Below are positions 8,623-16,567 of a DNA stretch of 64,000 bases, in pieces. A model generated the notes under the pieces. That model was given only the letters and a program-made list of their open reading frames with translations, did no database searches and was not told the origin of the DNA. The translations under genes were made by a program, and so were the position numbers. The stretch covers positions 806,001-870,000 of the forward strand of contig NC_015732.1 of the NCBI RefSeq assembly GCF_000219725.1, written 5' to 3'. Source of the DNA: Gracilinema caldarium DSM 7334 (GTDB lineage Bacteria > Spirochaetota > Spirochaetia > Treponematales > Breznakiellaceae). How positions within the stretch are numbered: position 1 is the stretch's first letter; the number at the start of each line of letters is the position of its first letter.

Positions 8623-10143
8623 CTACCAGGTGCTCACTCCGGAAGCTCGGATATAACTGTCGTCGAAGGGTGTGCTGGTATTGTTGCCGCTTCCTTCGCT
8701 GTACCAGTAATAGTAGGATGTTTTTCCGTAATTCATCATCGATTTTACCGTACTGTCCGCAGCGGCGGCGCCGAGACTGCCGTTCTGGGTCTGGACCGAG
8801 CCTCCCATGGACCACATGTACCAGAGGACCGCATAGGAATGCTGTAATGCCGCGTCGGTCAGGGAAATAAAGTCGGGCCAGATCCGGAAGAAGGCGGTCA
8901 TTTTTCGCATGTCTACATTTTCATCCCCTACAAGGTAGCCTCCAATGGCGGTAGACTTAGATTGTTCCACGATGGTCCCAAAGTTGGAAATAGCATAATT
9001 GATATAGGTTCGGCACACTTCGCCGGTCCACTTGCCACCCAGATAGGTTTTTCCGTCCTTGTTCCAGAAGGGGTCCGCCAGGTACACCCGTTTAGGTACT
9101 AAGGATGAAGCAAGACTGCCGCTCTTTGCAGCTGAAGCGACCTTATAGGTAAGGACCGTAGCCATCTGGTTTCCCAGGGAATGGCCCACCAGGCGGATAT
9201 AACCCGAGGTATTGGAACTTACGGCCTGAACATAGGCATCGTAGAGGAGGTCAGCGGCACTCTTGGTGGTGCTGTAGGCAACATAGGTTCCATTGGAAAG
9301 CTTATACCGCATCTGTTTCAGGCCGTTGTTGCCCACCCATATCTTGGCTTCCGCATCCTTTACCTCGTCCTCATCGGCAAACTGATCCCAATAGAATACG
9401 CCCAGATTGTATCCCTTCTGTTTCCAATAGGTACCGGTATTTACATTGCTTGTATATTTATCGTTCCATAAATAGGGGTTCTCCCGCCAGTAGTTGTTGG
9501 TAACACTCCCTTTCTGCCAGCCATGCACATAAAGGACAACAGGTTTGGAAGCATTGTAAAACTGGTTTGGAACTCCCGGTAAATATTTTTGCGCTTCGCC
9601 ATTATCGCTGAACCACCAGATCCCAAAGTCCAGATTTGCACAGGTGTAGGTTCGGCTCTGGTTAACCGTGAGTTTGGTCCCATTTTCAGCTGTTATTGTT
9701 CCATTTATGGTAATCTGGTAGGTTCTGCCCTGTTTAGGCCCCGATATACGGATGGTTGCAGAACTGCCGCTGCCTTCGGCGGTGGTTTTAAAAATGGGAT
9801 GGTAATACACTTTGGTCTTGCTTCCATCTACAATGAGACGGCCTGCTACGGTAGTCCCGCTTGCTGTGTCCTTCAGAGTAATAAAGGAAGCAGGCACTGA
9901 TGTCGGCACAATTGTGGTATTAAAAGTGATAATGACAGGCTGACCAATGGATATATCGGTGCTATTAGCCGCTGGAGTAATCGATGTAAGTGCCAGATTG
10001 GTAACTGCCCGGGAGAGTTCTACATCTGCTTCTCCTGCTGCTGGTGCGGCCAGGTCGGTAAAGGGCGAGGTACAGGATACGAGTACCAGGGCGATACCAA
10101 AGCCCATAGCCATAAAAAGTTTTACCAGTGAACCTTGTTTCAT
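8623..10143 (-). CDS. Secreted lipoprotein with Ig-like (Big_5) domain and lipase/esterase domain
   Basis: This 506-residue protein has a lipoprotein signal ending in LVSC (Cys24). Next is a bacterial Ig-like SbsA-type domain (about residues 45-155: ITPAANSTDISIGQPVIITF). The remainder is an alpha/beta-hydrolase with the nucleophile elbow GHSLG (Ser322), an early VLYVHGW oxyanion segment, and plausible Asp in LADPFW. It is probably a surface or periplasmic lipase or esterase. ATG 10143 has AGGAGG six bases upstream, so it is chosen over TTG 10146. The long aromatic-rich C-terminal tail is not recognised. A minus-strand promoter lies at 10250-10278. Confidence 0.82.
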   Translation of the reverse strand: MKQGSLVKLFMAMGFGIALVLVSCTSPFTDLAAPAAGEADVELSRAVTNLALTSITPAANSTDISIGQPVIITFNTTIVPTSVPASFITLKDTASGTTVAGRLIVDGSKTKVYYHPIFKTTAEGSGSSATIRISGPKQGRTYQITINGTITAENGTKLTVNQSRTYTCANLDFGIWWFSDNGEAQKYLPGVPNQFYNASKPVVLYVHGWQKGSVTNNYWRENPYLWNDKYTSNVNTGTYWKQKGYNLGVFYWDQFADEDEVKDAEAKIWVGNNGLKQMRYKLSNGTYVAYSTTKSAADLLYDAYVQAVSSNTSGYIRLVGHSLGNQMATVLTYKVASAAKSGSLASSLVPKRVYLADPFWNKDGKTYLGGKWTGEVCRTYINYAISNFGTIVEQSKSTAIGGYLVGDENVDMRKMTAFFRIWPDFISLTDAALQHSYAVLWYMWSMGGSVQTQNGSLGAAAADSTVKSMMNYGKTSYYYWYSEGSGNNTSTPFDDSYIRASGVSTW

Positions 10144-10249
10144 CAAGGACCTCCTTCGTGTTTAGTACCGGTACAGGATGGGGCCAGAAGGCAGTTCTGC
10201 CAACCAGGAAAAATTTCCCGGTACCAGAGTAGTTTTACTCCCCTGGTGC

Positions 10250-10278
10250 TTTATAAAAATATCTAAAATATCCATCAA
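10250..10278 (-). promoter_or_regulatory. Promoter of the lipase-like lipoprotein
   Basis: On the minus strand: TTGATG (10278-10273), 17-base spacer, TATAAA (10255-10250). The leader of about 100 bases contains a palindrome GTACCGGTAC (about 10166-10175) and an imperfect inverted repeat around 10222-10246, which could be regulatory. It overlaps head-on with the -10 region of the divergent kinase gene. Confidence 0.7.
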
Positions 10279-10282
10279 TCTA

Positions 10283-10291
10283 TGGTACTAT
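10283..10291 (+). promoter_or_regulatory. Extended -10 element directly upstream of the hybrid kinase start
   Basis: TGG followed by TACTAT (10286-10291) ends six bases before ATG 10298. The usual -10 to start-site distance would place the first transcribed base at or next to the A of the ATG. No Shine-Dalgarno is present. No good -35 is visible, which an extended -10 can tolerate. Confidence 0.6.
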
Positions 10292-10297
10292 ATATGC

Positions 10298-12949
10298 ATG
10301 TTACGAATGCTTTCTGTTTTATTGGGTTTCTTCATTCTCTGCGGTTCACTCCAGGCAGAACCGGTACAATCCTTGCGGGATGGCTGGGCCTTTTCATTTC
10401 GGGAACATGAAACCGCACCGGCAGTGGAATTCGATTCAGTCTCGGTTCCTATGAACTGGACCTTCTATAACAAGCAGCTTGGCCATCAAAGGGAGGTAAC
10501 TTCCCTTGGGATTGGCCGCTATGAACGGATTGTAGATCTTGGTGAGGTGCAGGCAAAATCCTCTCCAGAGTCCCCGGCACCCCTGATGCTGAGGATCGGT
10601 GAAATCGGAACCGCCTGTGCTGTTTATATTGATGACAGGCTGGTCGCTCAGCGCGGCATTTTTGGTACAAGACCAGATACCCATGTACCGATGGTGGCAC
10701 CCTTGTATATCGTCCTGCCTGAGGCTATGTCCCCTCGGATAAAACTTACCATAGAGGTCTCTAACTTTGAGGATACCAATGGGGGTGGTATCTGGGGACA
10801 GGTCCTTCTCGGAAGGGCTGACCAGATACTGGGCCTTCGAGACTGGAATGTTATTCGAGATTCGTCCATTGCGGGTATTTTTATCCTTGTGTTTCTTTTT
10901 TATCTGGTCCTCTTTATGTATCGTCGGACTGATCGGGCCCTCCTGTTGTTTTCTCTCATATGCCTCGCTTTTTTCTTTCGCCAGATCACTACCAGTGAAA
11001 AAATCGCTATGCTTGTTGTTCCATCCATTTCCTGGAATATATTGGTTAGGCTGGAATATCTGAGTCTCTATGTCGTGGCTCCCCTCTATATTCTGTTTTT
11101 TTCTGTTCTTTTTGGCCCTTACCCCTGGCCGCGGTGGTTAACCTGGTGCGGTGTTGGGCTGGGAATCCTGGCAAGCCTTGGTGTACTTGGGCTGTCCATT
11201 CCCTGTTTTATCAAAACCCTTATCATAATCCAGTTTTATTGGGTTCTATTGTTTGTGCTCACCTTTTTTGTTCTGTTTCGTGCCCTTCGGTCCAAACAGG
11301 AAGATTCTGGATTATTTCTGTTTAGTTTTAGCATCTTGGTGCTTGGTTCTCTCAACGACATCCTGCTAACCCGGTTGTATATCCCGACGCTATCGCTTGT
11401 AACCCTAGCCCAGGTTGTTTTCATTCTGATTCAATCCCTTGCTCTTGCCCGCCGTTTTGCCCGAGAATTCCGGCGCAGAGAAAACTTGGAAGAATTAAAC
11501 ATGCATCTTAAGGAACTGGATGAAACCCGGTCCCGTTTTTTAGCCGCCGCTAGTCACGAGTTGAGAACTCCTGTCAGTCTCATTATCACCCCGATAGATG
11601 CCATTCTGAAAGGTTCCTATGGTGAAACCATAGCCCATGATGCCCAGGTCTTTTCTCTGATTCGCCGGAATTGTGAGCGGCTTAAACATTTGGCAGAATC
11701 ATTATTACAGGTGCTGAAAATTGATGCAGGGATGATGCAGCCAGCTTTACAACAGGTTGACCTCGAGGATTTTGTACAGAACTATGTGGCACTCTTCTCT
11801 GCAGAGGCAAGTAAAAAGCATATCCGGCTTGAGTCCCGGTACCCTGCTTGCAGAGATCACAAATTGTTTGTTAATACAGACCCAGTCATGCTTGAAACGG
11901 TCGTATTGAATCTGCTTTCTAATGCCATCAAATTCACTCCTCCCGAAGGCTATATCCTGATCCAACTAGAGGATCCTGAAACGGCTTATATTGTGTTGAG
12001 TATTCAAGATTCTGGACCGGGGATCCCGCTGGAGCAGCAGCACAAGCTATTTACTCGCTATGCTGCATCTCAGGGGAACAGAGATTCGAGAATACAAAGT
12101 TTTGGTCTGGGACTACCCCTTTCTGCGGAAATTATTAAACTGCTGGGAGGTACCATAACTGTACAGAGCGAAATCGGTCATGGAAGTTGTTTTAAGGTTC
12201 ATATCCCATGCTGGCAGGATACTCAGAGACATGAACACAAGGCCGACGAAAAAAGATCTTCCTGTGAACCCCATTGTAAATCACCGAAGGCCCAGTCCAT
12301 CCTCATTGTAGAGGATGATGAGGATATGCGGACCTTTTTGCAGGAAAACCTCTCACGGGCCCTTACGGTTCATACCGCCCGTTCTGGCCAGGAGGGCCTG
12401 AACAAAATCCATGCAGGGCTCGTGCCAGACCTTATTATTTCCGATGTCATGATGCATCCTATGGATGGCCTTGCGTTCCGTGAACAGCTCCGTTCCATAC
12501 CAGGCTTTGATGCTATTCCCTTCCTTTTCATCTCTGCTAATCCGGAACCCGAAGTTCGTTCCCGAGCTCTTGGAACTGGTGCGGTGGATTTTATACAGAA
12601 GCCCTTTTATATTGATGATCTTACATCGAAACTTTTTGCTCTTATGGCATTACGGGATTGCCAGCAAAAAGGTTTAGAAGAGCGGGTCCTTCGTGCCTTG
12701 AGAACGCATGATGTGCCATCCAGTAAGACCCAGACCAGCTTGGAAGACCGCCTGTCGTACATCAACCTGACAGAACGGGACAGGGAGGTCCTTGAGTTAC
12801 TGCTGCAGGGCTTGAGCGATAAGGAAATTGCGGTGAAATTAAACGCCTCTGTCAGGACCATTTCGAATCGAGTTTCTTCCCTTCTGAAACGGACGGGCCA
12901 GCCAAGTCGAAGCGCTCTCATTGCCTTTTTAGGTGGCCGAGAGCGTTAA
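10298..12949 (+). CDS. Hybrid sensor histidine kinase / response regulator with LuxR-type HTH (one-piece system)
   Basis: This 883-residue membrane protein carries a full signalling chain. It has a signal peptide (about 1-20), a 7TMR-DISMED2-like extracellular domain (about 25-180), and a run of membrane helices (about 190-400). The HisKA domain has phospho-acceptor His420 (ASHELRTP), followed by HATPase (about 520-640), a receiver with Asp716 (IISDVMM), and a C-terminal GerE/LuxR helix-turn-helix (about 818-880, LTERDREVLELLLQGLSDKE). Sensing and DNA binding are thus fused in a membrane-bound protein. I chose ATG 10298 over the longer upstream frame because a signal peptide starts there. A metallophosphoesterase follows two bases after the stop. 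Confidence 0.92.
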   Translation: MLRMLSVLLGFFILCGSLQAEPVQSLRDGWAFSFREHETAPAVEFDSVSVPMNWTFYNKQLGHQREVTSLGIGRYERIVDLGEVQAKSSPESPAPLMLRIGEIGTACAVYIDDRLVAQRGIFGTRPDTHVPMVAPLYIVLPEAMSPRIKLTIEVSNFEDTNGGGIWGQVLLGRADQILGLRDWNVIRDSSIAGIFILVFLFYLVLFMYRRTDRALLLFSLICLAFFFRQITTSEKIAMLVVPSISWNILVRLEYLSLYVVAPLYILFFSVLFGPYPWPRWLTWCGVGLGILASLGVLGLSIPCFIKTLIIIQFYWVLLFVLTFFVLFRALRSKQEDSGLFLFSFSILVLGSLNDILLTRLYIPTLSLVTLAQVVFILIQSLALARRFAREFRRRENLEELNMHLKELDETRSRFLAAASHELRTPVSLIITPIDAILKGSYGETIAHDAQVFSLIRRNCERLKHLAESLLQVLKIDAGMMQPALQQVDLEDFVQNYVALFSAEASKKHIRLESRYPACRDHKLFVNTDPVMLETVVLNLLSNAIKFTPPEGYILIQLEDPETAYIVLSIQDSGPGIPLEQQHKLFTRYAASQGNRDSRIQSFGLGLPLSAEIIKLLGGTITVQSEIGHGSCFKVHIPCWQDTQRHEHKADEKRSSCEPHCKSPKAQSILIVEDDEDMRTFLQENLSRALTVHTARSGQEGLNKIHAGLVPDLIISDVMMHPMDGLAFREQLRSIPGFDAIPFLFISANPEPEVRSRALGTGAVDFIQKPFYIDDLTSKLFALMALRDCQQKGLEERVLRALRTHDVPSSKTQTSLEDRLSYINLTERDREVLELLLQGLSDKEIAVKLNASVRTISNRVSSLLKRTGQPSRSALIAFLGGRER

Positions 12950-12951
12950 GC

Positions 12952-14274
12952 ATGCTTTACGATGGAACTAGATTTTTCTGGTCTAATTGGAAAAGGTATG
13001 GTATACATGTGTCTATGAACCATCATAACGATATGATTGCAGCTTCCCGCCAGCTGAGAATTACCTTTGCAACTGCTCTTATTGCGGGCTTCCTGAGTCT
13101 TGTTTTTAACCTCTACCATTTTAGCCTCCAGGGTACCGGAGGGCTCTATACCTGGCATCCACTCCCGATCCTGACGGGTATGCTTTTTATGGGGTTGGTG
13201 CCACTGGGAATAGCAATATTATATTTTTTTGTATTCCGTGTTGGCCCTGTATGGCTCAGAACCGCCCTCCATTGGCTCTCTCTGCTGATATCAGCCATGG
13301 TGAGTCTTGTGTCGGTTGCTCTGCTCGTGTATCTCATTTTTGTTCCCAGATTGGGAAAGCTTGAAATACCCCAGCTCTCGCTCATCAATCCTGAAAAGGG
13401 AATTGAGCCCATAGCTCGTATCGCTGAATCTTCCGCTGAAGAGACCGCGAGCCCCCTTTTAAGACTTTCCTTTACTTCGGATCCTCACTGGGGCGCTGAG
13501 ACTTCAAATGCAGAGGCCAGAACCAGCATTCTAAAAAATATAGCTCGACACCAAACCGATGCCTTTTTTATGCTGGGCGATACGGTAGAAACGGGAAATG
13601 TGGCTTCGATGTGGCAGGCTGCTCTGACCGATTTGGGGACCCATATCCCCCAGGTGCCCCTGCGGGTACTGCTTGGAAATCATGATGCCCTCTTTGGCGG
13701 GCAGTACCTATATACCAGGGCTTTTGCTCCCCGGGAAATCATGGACGATTCGGGTTCACCCTTTTATTGGAGTCTGAACCTTAAGGCCGCGACAATTGTG
13801 GCGATCAACCTTCCCTGGGGAACCGAGAACTTTGGAAACCGGCAGCGGCGCTGGCTCGAAAAGACCCTGGCGGCGGCAGATTCTACAAAACCCATTATCG
13901 TCCTGTCCCATAGCTATTTTTATGCCTCGGGCTACGATGATCCTGCAAATAAGAGTCCCTGGTACGACCATTATCAGAACCTGGCGAAGGTGGCCCCACT
14001 CCTGGAACAATATAAAGTAACCCTCGTTATTTCCGGACACAACCACTATCAGGAGCTTTTATTCCATAATGGGGTAACCTATGCTCTTGTTGGTTCCATG
14101 GGGGGAATTCCAGATCCAAAGCCTGCTTATGTATCCCCTGCGAGCCAGTGGATTGCTGTGGGGCAGTTCGGTTGGCTCGATGTCGATCTTTTCAAAGATC
14201 GGCTTCATCTGGTTTTTAGAAATGAAAATGGTGTACCCCAGTATATATGGGATGTGCAAACCAGAACAAATTAA
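12952..14274 (+). CDS. Membrane-anchored calcineurin-like metallophosphoesterase
   Basis: This protein of up to 440 residues has three hydrophobic N-terminal helices and an extracytoplasmic metallophosphoesterase domain. The five metal-binding motifs are present: DPHW, GDTVETG, GNHD, SHSYF and GHNHY. The substrate is unknown; relatives act on phosphodiesters or lipid-linked phosphates. ATG 12952 lies two bases after the kinase stop and suggests coupling. ATG 13015 (MNHHND) is an equally plausible start because neither has a clear SD. Cotranscription with the kinase suggests a cell-envelope stress or remodelling function, which is inference. Confidence 0.85.
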   Translation: MLYDGTRFFWSNWKRYGIHVSMNHHNDMIAASRQLRITFATALIAGFLSLVFNLYHFSLQGTGGLYTWHPLPILTGMLFMGLVPLGIAILYFFVFRVGPVWLRTALHWLSLLISAMVSLVSVALLVYLIFVPRLGKLEIPQLSLINPEKGIEPIARIAESSAEETASPLLRLSFTSDPHWGAETSNAEARTSILKNIARHQTDAFFMLGDTVETGNVASMWQAALTDLGTHIPQVPLRVLLGNHDALFGGQYLYTRAFAPREIMDDSGSPFYWSLNLKAATIVAINLPWGTENFGNRQRRWLEKTLAAADSTKPIIVLSHSYFYASGYDDPANKSPWYDHYQNLAKVAPLLEQYKVTLVISGHNHYQELLFHNGVTYALVGSMGGIPDPKPAYVSPASQWIAVGQFGWLDVDLFKDRLHLVFRNENGVPQYIWDVQTRTN

Positions 14275-14281
14275 ATTTTTC

Positions 14282-14310
14282 TTGCATGACGTATCATAGA
14301 ATGCTAGTAT
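14282..14310 (+). promoter_or_regulatory. Promoter of the TetR gene with extended -10
   Basis: TTGCAT (14282-14287), a 17-base spacer, then TAGTAT (14305-14310) preceded by TGC. The -10 box ends eight bases before ATG 14319, so the transcript would start at or about two bases before the ATG. Confidence 0.65.
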
Positions 14311-14318
14311 TACCCATT

Positions 14319-14972
14319 ATGGGAATACTAGAACGACGTATCCGAGAACGACAACGAAGGGTAGAGGAAATCCTAGAAGGAGCCAAACGGATATTTTCTA
14401 CCAAGGGTTTTACCAATACTACCATGAACGATATAGCCGATTCATCAGAGCTAAGTCGTCGAACGGTGTATTTATATTTTAACAGCAAAGAGCAGGTCTC
14501 CTTAGCAATTACCGCTGCGGCTCTTAAAGAACTGAGCCAAATATTTGGCCGTATTGCAAAGGAGGAAGGGACCGCCTTTGAACGCCTAGGCCATATTATA
14601 GAAGCTTATCAGGATATGATGGCTGAAGATCAGGCCAAGTTCCAATTTTTTGTAAGCTTTACAGAAAATGCTCGTTCTGTTCCAAAGGATTGTGAAGAAT
14701 TTGTATCCTGTGAACAGTCACTTCTTACTATTGAGCACATCATAGCGAATCTATTACAACAGGGCTTAGCGGAAGGATCATTGCAATTCTCCGAGGATCC
14801 TAAGTATCTGGCGGCTCTCTTAACCTTTATGGTCCACAGTCTTGCAGCTGCATCAATTTCCTATAAGGGGATTTTTAGCAATTTTGATGATACTTTTATC
14901 ACTTCTCTCTTTACGGGAAGCTTACAGATTATCAAGCAATATGTACAGCCCAAACAGAGACAAGAACCTTAG
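14319..14972 (+). CDS. TetR/AcrR-family transcriptional regulator
   Basis: This 217-residue cytosolic repressor has an N-terminal TetR helix-turn-helix (AKRIFSTKGFTNTTMNDIA, SELSRRTVYLYFNSKEQ). A variable C-terminal ligand domain follows. ATG 14319 (MGILERRIRERQ) is preferred because an extended -10 lies just before it and the longer frame would overlap the upstream gene. There is no Shine-Dalgarno, so the mRNA may be leaderless. Downstream lies a near-consensus promoter with inverted repeats and a convergent beta-barrel gene, either of which could be its target. Confidence 0.9.
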   Translation: MGILERRIRERQRRVEEILEGAKRIFSTKGFTNTTMNDIADSSELSRRTVYLYFNSKEQVSLAITAAALKELSQIFGRIAKEEGTAFERLGHIIEAYQDMMAEDQAKFQFFVSFTENARSVPKDCEEFVSCEQSLLTIEHIIANLLQQGLAEGSLQFSEDPKYLAALLTFMVHSLAAASISYKGIFSNFDDTFITSLFTGSLQIIKQYVQPKQRQEP

Positions 14973-14987
14973 TATTGTTGTAAAGGC

Positions 14988-15016
14988 TTGACAATCCCTA
15001 TTTTTATTATTATTAT
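14988..15016 (+). promoter_or_regulatory. Near-consensus orphan promoter after the TetR gene
   Basis: TTGACA (14988-14993), a 17-base spacer, then TATTAT (15011-15016). Predicted start is near 15023. No plus-strand gene follows before the convergent beta-barrel gene; downstream are an inverted repeat at 15029-15057 and a hairpin at 15069-15100. It may drive a short RNA of about 80 bases or antisense transcription. Confidence 0.65.
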
Positions 15017-15028
15017 GCACATAGTGTG

Positions 15029-15057
15029 TAATAATTACTCGATGAGAGTAATTATTA
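15029..15057. repeat. Perfect 12-bp inverted repeat with 5-base loop
   Basis: TAATAATTACTC (15029-15040) and GAGTAATTATTA (15046-15057) flank GATGA. Just upstream ATTATTA..CACA and TGTGTAATAAT form a second, looser inverted repeat overlapping the -10 box. Either could be an operator for the adjacent TetR protein, or the 5' stem of a small RNA. Confidence 0.7.
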
Positions 15058-15068
15058 CTGATACAAAA

Positions 15069-15100
15069 CCGGCCACCTTTGGTGGAGCAAAGGTGGCCGG
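15069..15100 (-). terminator. 13-bp GC-rich hairpin, probable terminator of the beta-barrel gene
   Basis: CCGGCCACCTTTG (15069-15081) and CAAAGGTGGCCGG (15088-15100) form a perfect stem with a six-base loop. On the minus strand it is followed by TTTTGTAT, so it best serves the beta-barrel gene, 35 bases past its stop. It could also end a plus-strand transcript from 14988. Confidence 0.8.
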
Positions 15101-15134
15101 CTAACCTCTAAAAGGTTTTATAGCAAGGAGGAAT

Positions 15135-16097
15135 TTAGAGCTTAAAATATACCTTTGCTTGTAATGTCAGAGCCTGTGTGGCGGATGTGTTTTTGCCATA
15201 GACTGGGAACGTATAACCCAATTGTAGTTCGACCGGCAGCAAAGTGTTCAGGAAGAAGATTGATGCGTTGGGACCCAGGGTCAGAGAAGCTGTTGCCGTA
15301 TCCTTTACTTTGTCACCATCGATTTTAACATCGGGAGTAGTGATATAGGTAATAGGAAGGCCTGCACTCATTTTAAGGCCCTGGTCAATAAGGGTTTCGA
15401 AGTGGGGTTCCGCTTCCAGGGTAAGTTTATAGCCGTAGTTTATTTTATCTTTTGTAGGATTATAGAGTGATAAAGACGATTCAGAAACCTTACCTTCGGT
15501 TGGGTAATAGACGAGTTCACTGTAGAGGTTGGCAAAGAACAGCTTGTTTATGATGTAGTCGAAATAGAGACGGCCCCCTACGGCAAAGAGATGTTTATCC
15601 AGGTTAGCCACGGTAACCGCATCGCCTTTCATAGCATTTTTAAATTGTTCTTCCATATCCGTGGCGGGTAGTGGAATTTTGACCCCCGGAGCAACGGCAA
15701 AACGGAAACGGGAATCCTGAACGGGAGCCTTTTCGCCGAGGATCTGGATCTTAGCGCCGACAAAGATATCGTAGACTCCGTTAATGTTTGCGTCTAATGA
15801 GGGCATATCCATGTCGGACCAAAGGTTCCAACCGGGAGCCCACTGAATTGCGGCGGAAATCCAATCGTTGACGCCGTACTCAAGGGCAAAGCCTAGGTTG
15901 TAGGCCTTAAATGCCCCCTCTCCGGATTCATAGGATTCGTACTTGCCATCCTGATCATATGCACCATTGGCAAAGGCATAGGAATTGGTGACATACACAC
16001 GGCCCACATGGGCTGGCAAAACCAGGGCATCACTGGCAAACACCATTGAGCCAGTAATAAAAAGGGCGATAATGACGAGGGTGATGATTTTTCTCAT
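15135..16097 (-). CDS. Probable outer-membrane beta-barrel protein
   Basis: This 320-residue protein has a Sec signal peptide (MRKIITLVIIALFITGSMVFA). The mature part has alternating polar/hydrophobic strands typical of a barrel and ends in LTLQAKVYFKL, a terminal strand closing with a hydrophobic residue. The sequence resembles spirochaetal transporter/porin-like proteins of unknown substrate; I do not recognise a named family. It has an AAGGAGGAG SD, a strong promoter (16142-16170) and a dedicated terminator, so it is a single-gene unit, probably well expressed. Convergent to the TetR gene. Confidence 0.8.
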   Translation of the reverse strand: MRKIITLVIIALFITGSMVFASDALVLPAHVGRVYVTNSYAFANGAYDQDGKYESYESGEGAFKAYNLGFALEYGVNDWISAAIQWAPGWNLWSDMDMPSLDANINGVYDIFVGAKIQILGEKAPVQDSRFRFAVAPGVKIPLPATDMEEQFKNAMKGDAVTVANLDKHLFAVGGRLYFDYIINKLFFANLYSELVYYPTEGKVSESSLSLYNPTKDKINYGYKLTLEAEPHFETLIDQGLKMSAGLPITYITTPDVKIDGDKVKDTATASLTLGPNASIFFLNTLLPVELQLGYTFPVYGKNTSATQALTLQAKVYFKL

Positions 16098-16141
16098 AAA
16101 ACTCCTCCTTGTTAATTATCCGATCTAGGATCGTTTCTGAA

Positions 16142-16170
16142 AGTATAGCAAGAATATTGTTTTATTTCAA
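16142..16170 (-). promoter_or_regulatory. Strong promoter of the beta-barrel gene
   Basis: On the minus strand: TTGAAA (16170-16165), 17-base spacer, TATACT (16147-16142), with GC before the -10 box. The leader is about 38 bases and ends in a good SD before ATG 16097. Confidence 0.8.
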
Positions 16171-16269
16171 CAAAAAATGTTTGTGTGTCATTTTATGTGT
16201 ATGATATGCATATTACGTAATCTATATACGCAATATGTGTAGAATAAACTATATTGTTTGGAGGTTTAT

Positions 16270-16425
16270 ATGAAACTGTATCGAAAGGTAGCGGCCTCTG
16301 TTGCCCTCATCCTTACAACGCTCGCTGTGTTAACATCCTGTTCATCTCTCAAGCCCTTTACACAGGATGAACTGGATCGTCTTGCTTTACAGAACCCGAG
16401 CATTTCTATGGGGTATGTAAAGTAA
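16270..16425 (+). CDS. Small lipoprotein, 51 residues
   Basis: A short gene with TTTGGAGG seven bases before ATG 16270. The product has a lysine-containing n-region, a hydrophobic core and the lipobox LTSC (Cys24). The mature peptide is only about 28 residues (SSLKPFTQDELDRLALQNPS...). It would be anchored in the inner or outer membrane by its lipid. No family is recognised. The upstream gap carries AT-rich inverted repeats (around 16209-16245), and a long hairpin follows. I judge it real because SD, signal peptide and lipobox all agree. Confidence 0.72.
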   Translation: MKLYRKVAASVALILTTLAVLTSCSSLKPFTQDELDRLALQNPSISMGYVK

Positions 16426-16458
16426 CCTGGCATCCCTTTGTAGGACCTGAGCGAGATC

Positions 16459-16513
16459 AACCTTATGTTGGTCTCTAAATACTCGGTGAGATGTTTAGAG
16501 GCCAACATAGGTT
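16459..16513 (+). other. Long near-perfect hairpin (20-21 bp) after the small lipoprotein
   Basis: Segment 16459-16479 pairs with 16494-16513 except for one bulged T and one G-T, leaving a 14-base loop. No T-run follows directly (CATAGAAACATTTTCTC). It may be a weak terminator, an RNase III substrate or a structured non-coding RNA. Confidence 0.7.
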
Positions 16514-16530
16514 CATAGAAACATTTTCTC

Positions 16531-16560
16531 TTGTAATATTCCCTGTTAAATTGATACAAT
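16531..16560 (+). promoter_or_regulatory. Promoter of the MFS-HEAT gene
   Basis: TTGTAA (16531-16536), 18-base spacer, TACAAT (16555-16560) preceded by TGA (extended -10). The box ends seven bases before ATG 16568 and no SD exists, so the mRNA is predicted to begin at the start codon. Confidence 0.65.
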
Positions 16561-16567
16561 ACGTAGT

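Noticed and set aside
8426-8815. 129-codon minus-strand frame across the lipoprotein end and the reductase promoter
   Set aside because: It runs through a hairpin and a good promoter and has no protein-like composition.
16266-16559. 97-codon minus-strand frame over the small lipoprotein
   Set aside because: No SD or domain; the plus-strand gene has SD, signal peptide and lipobox.
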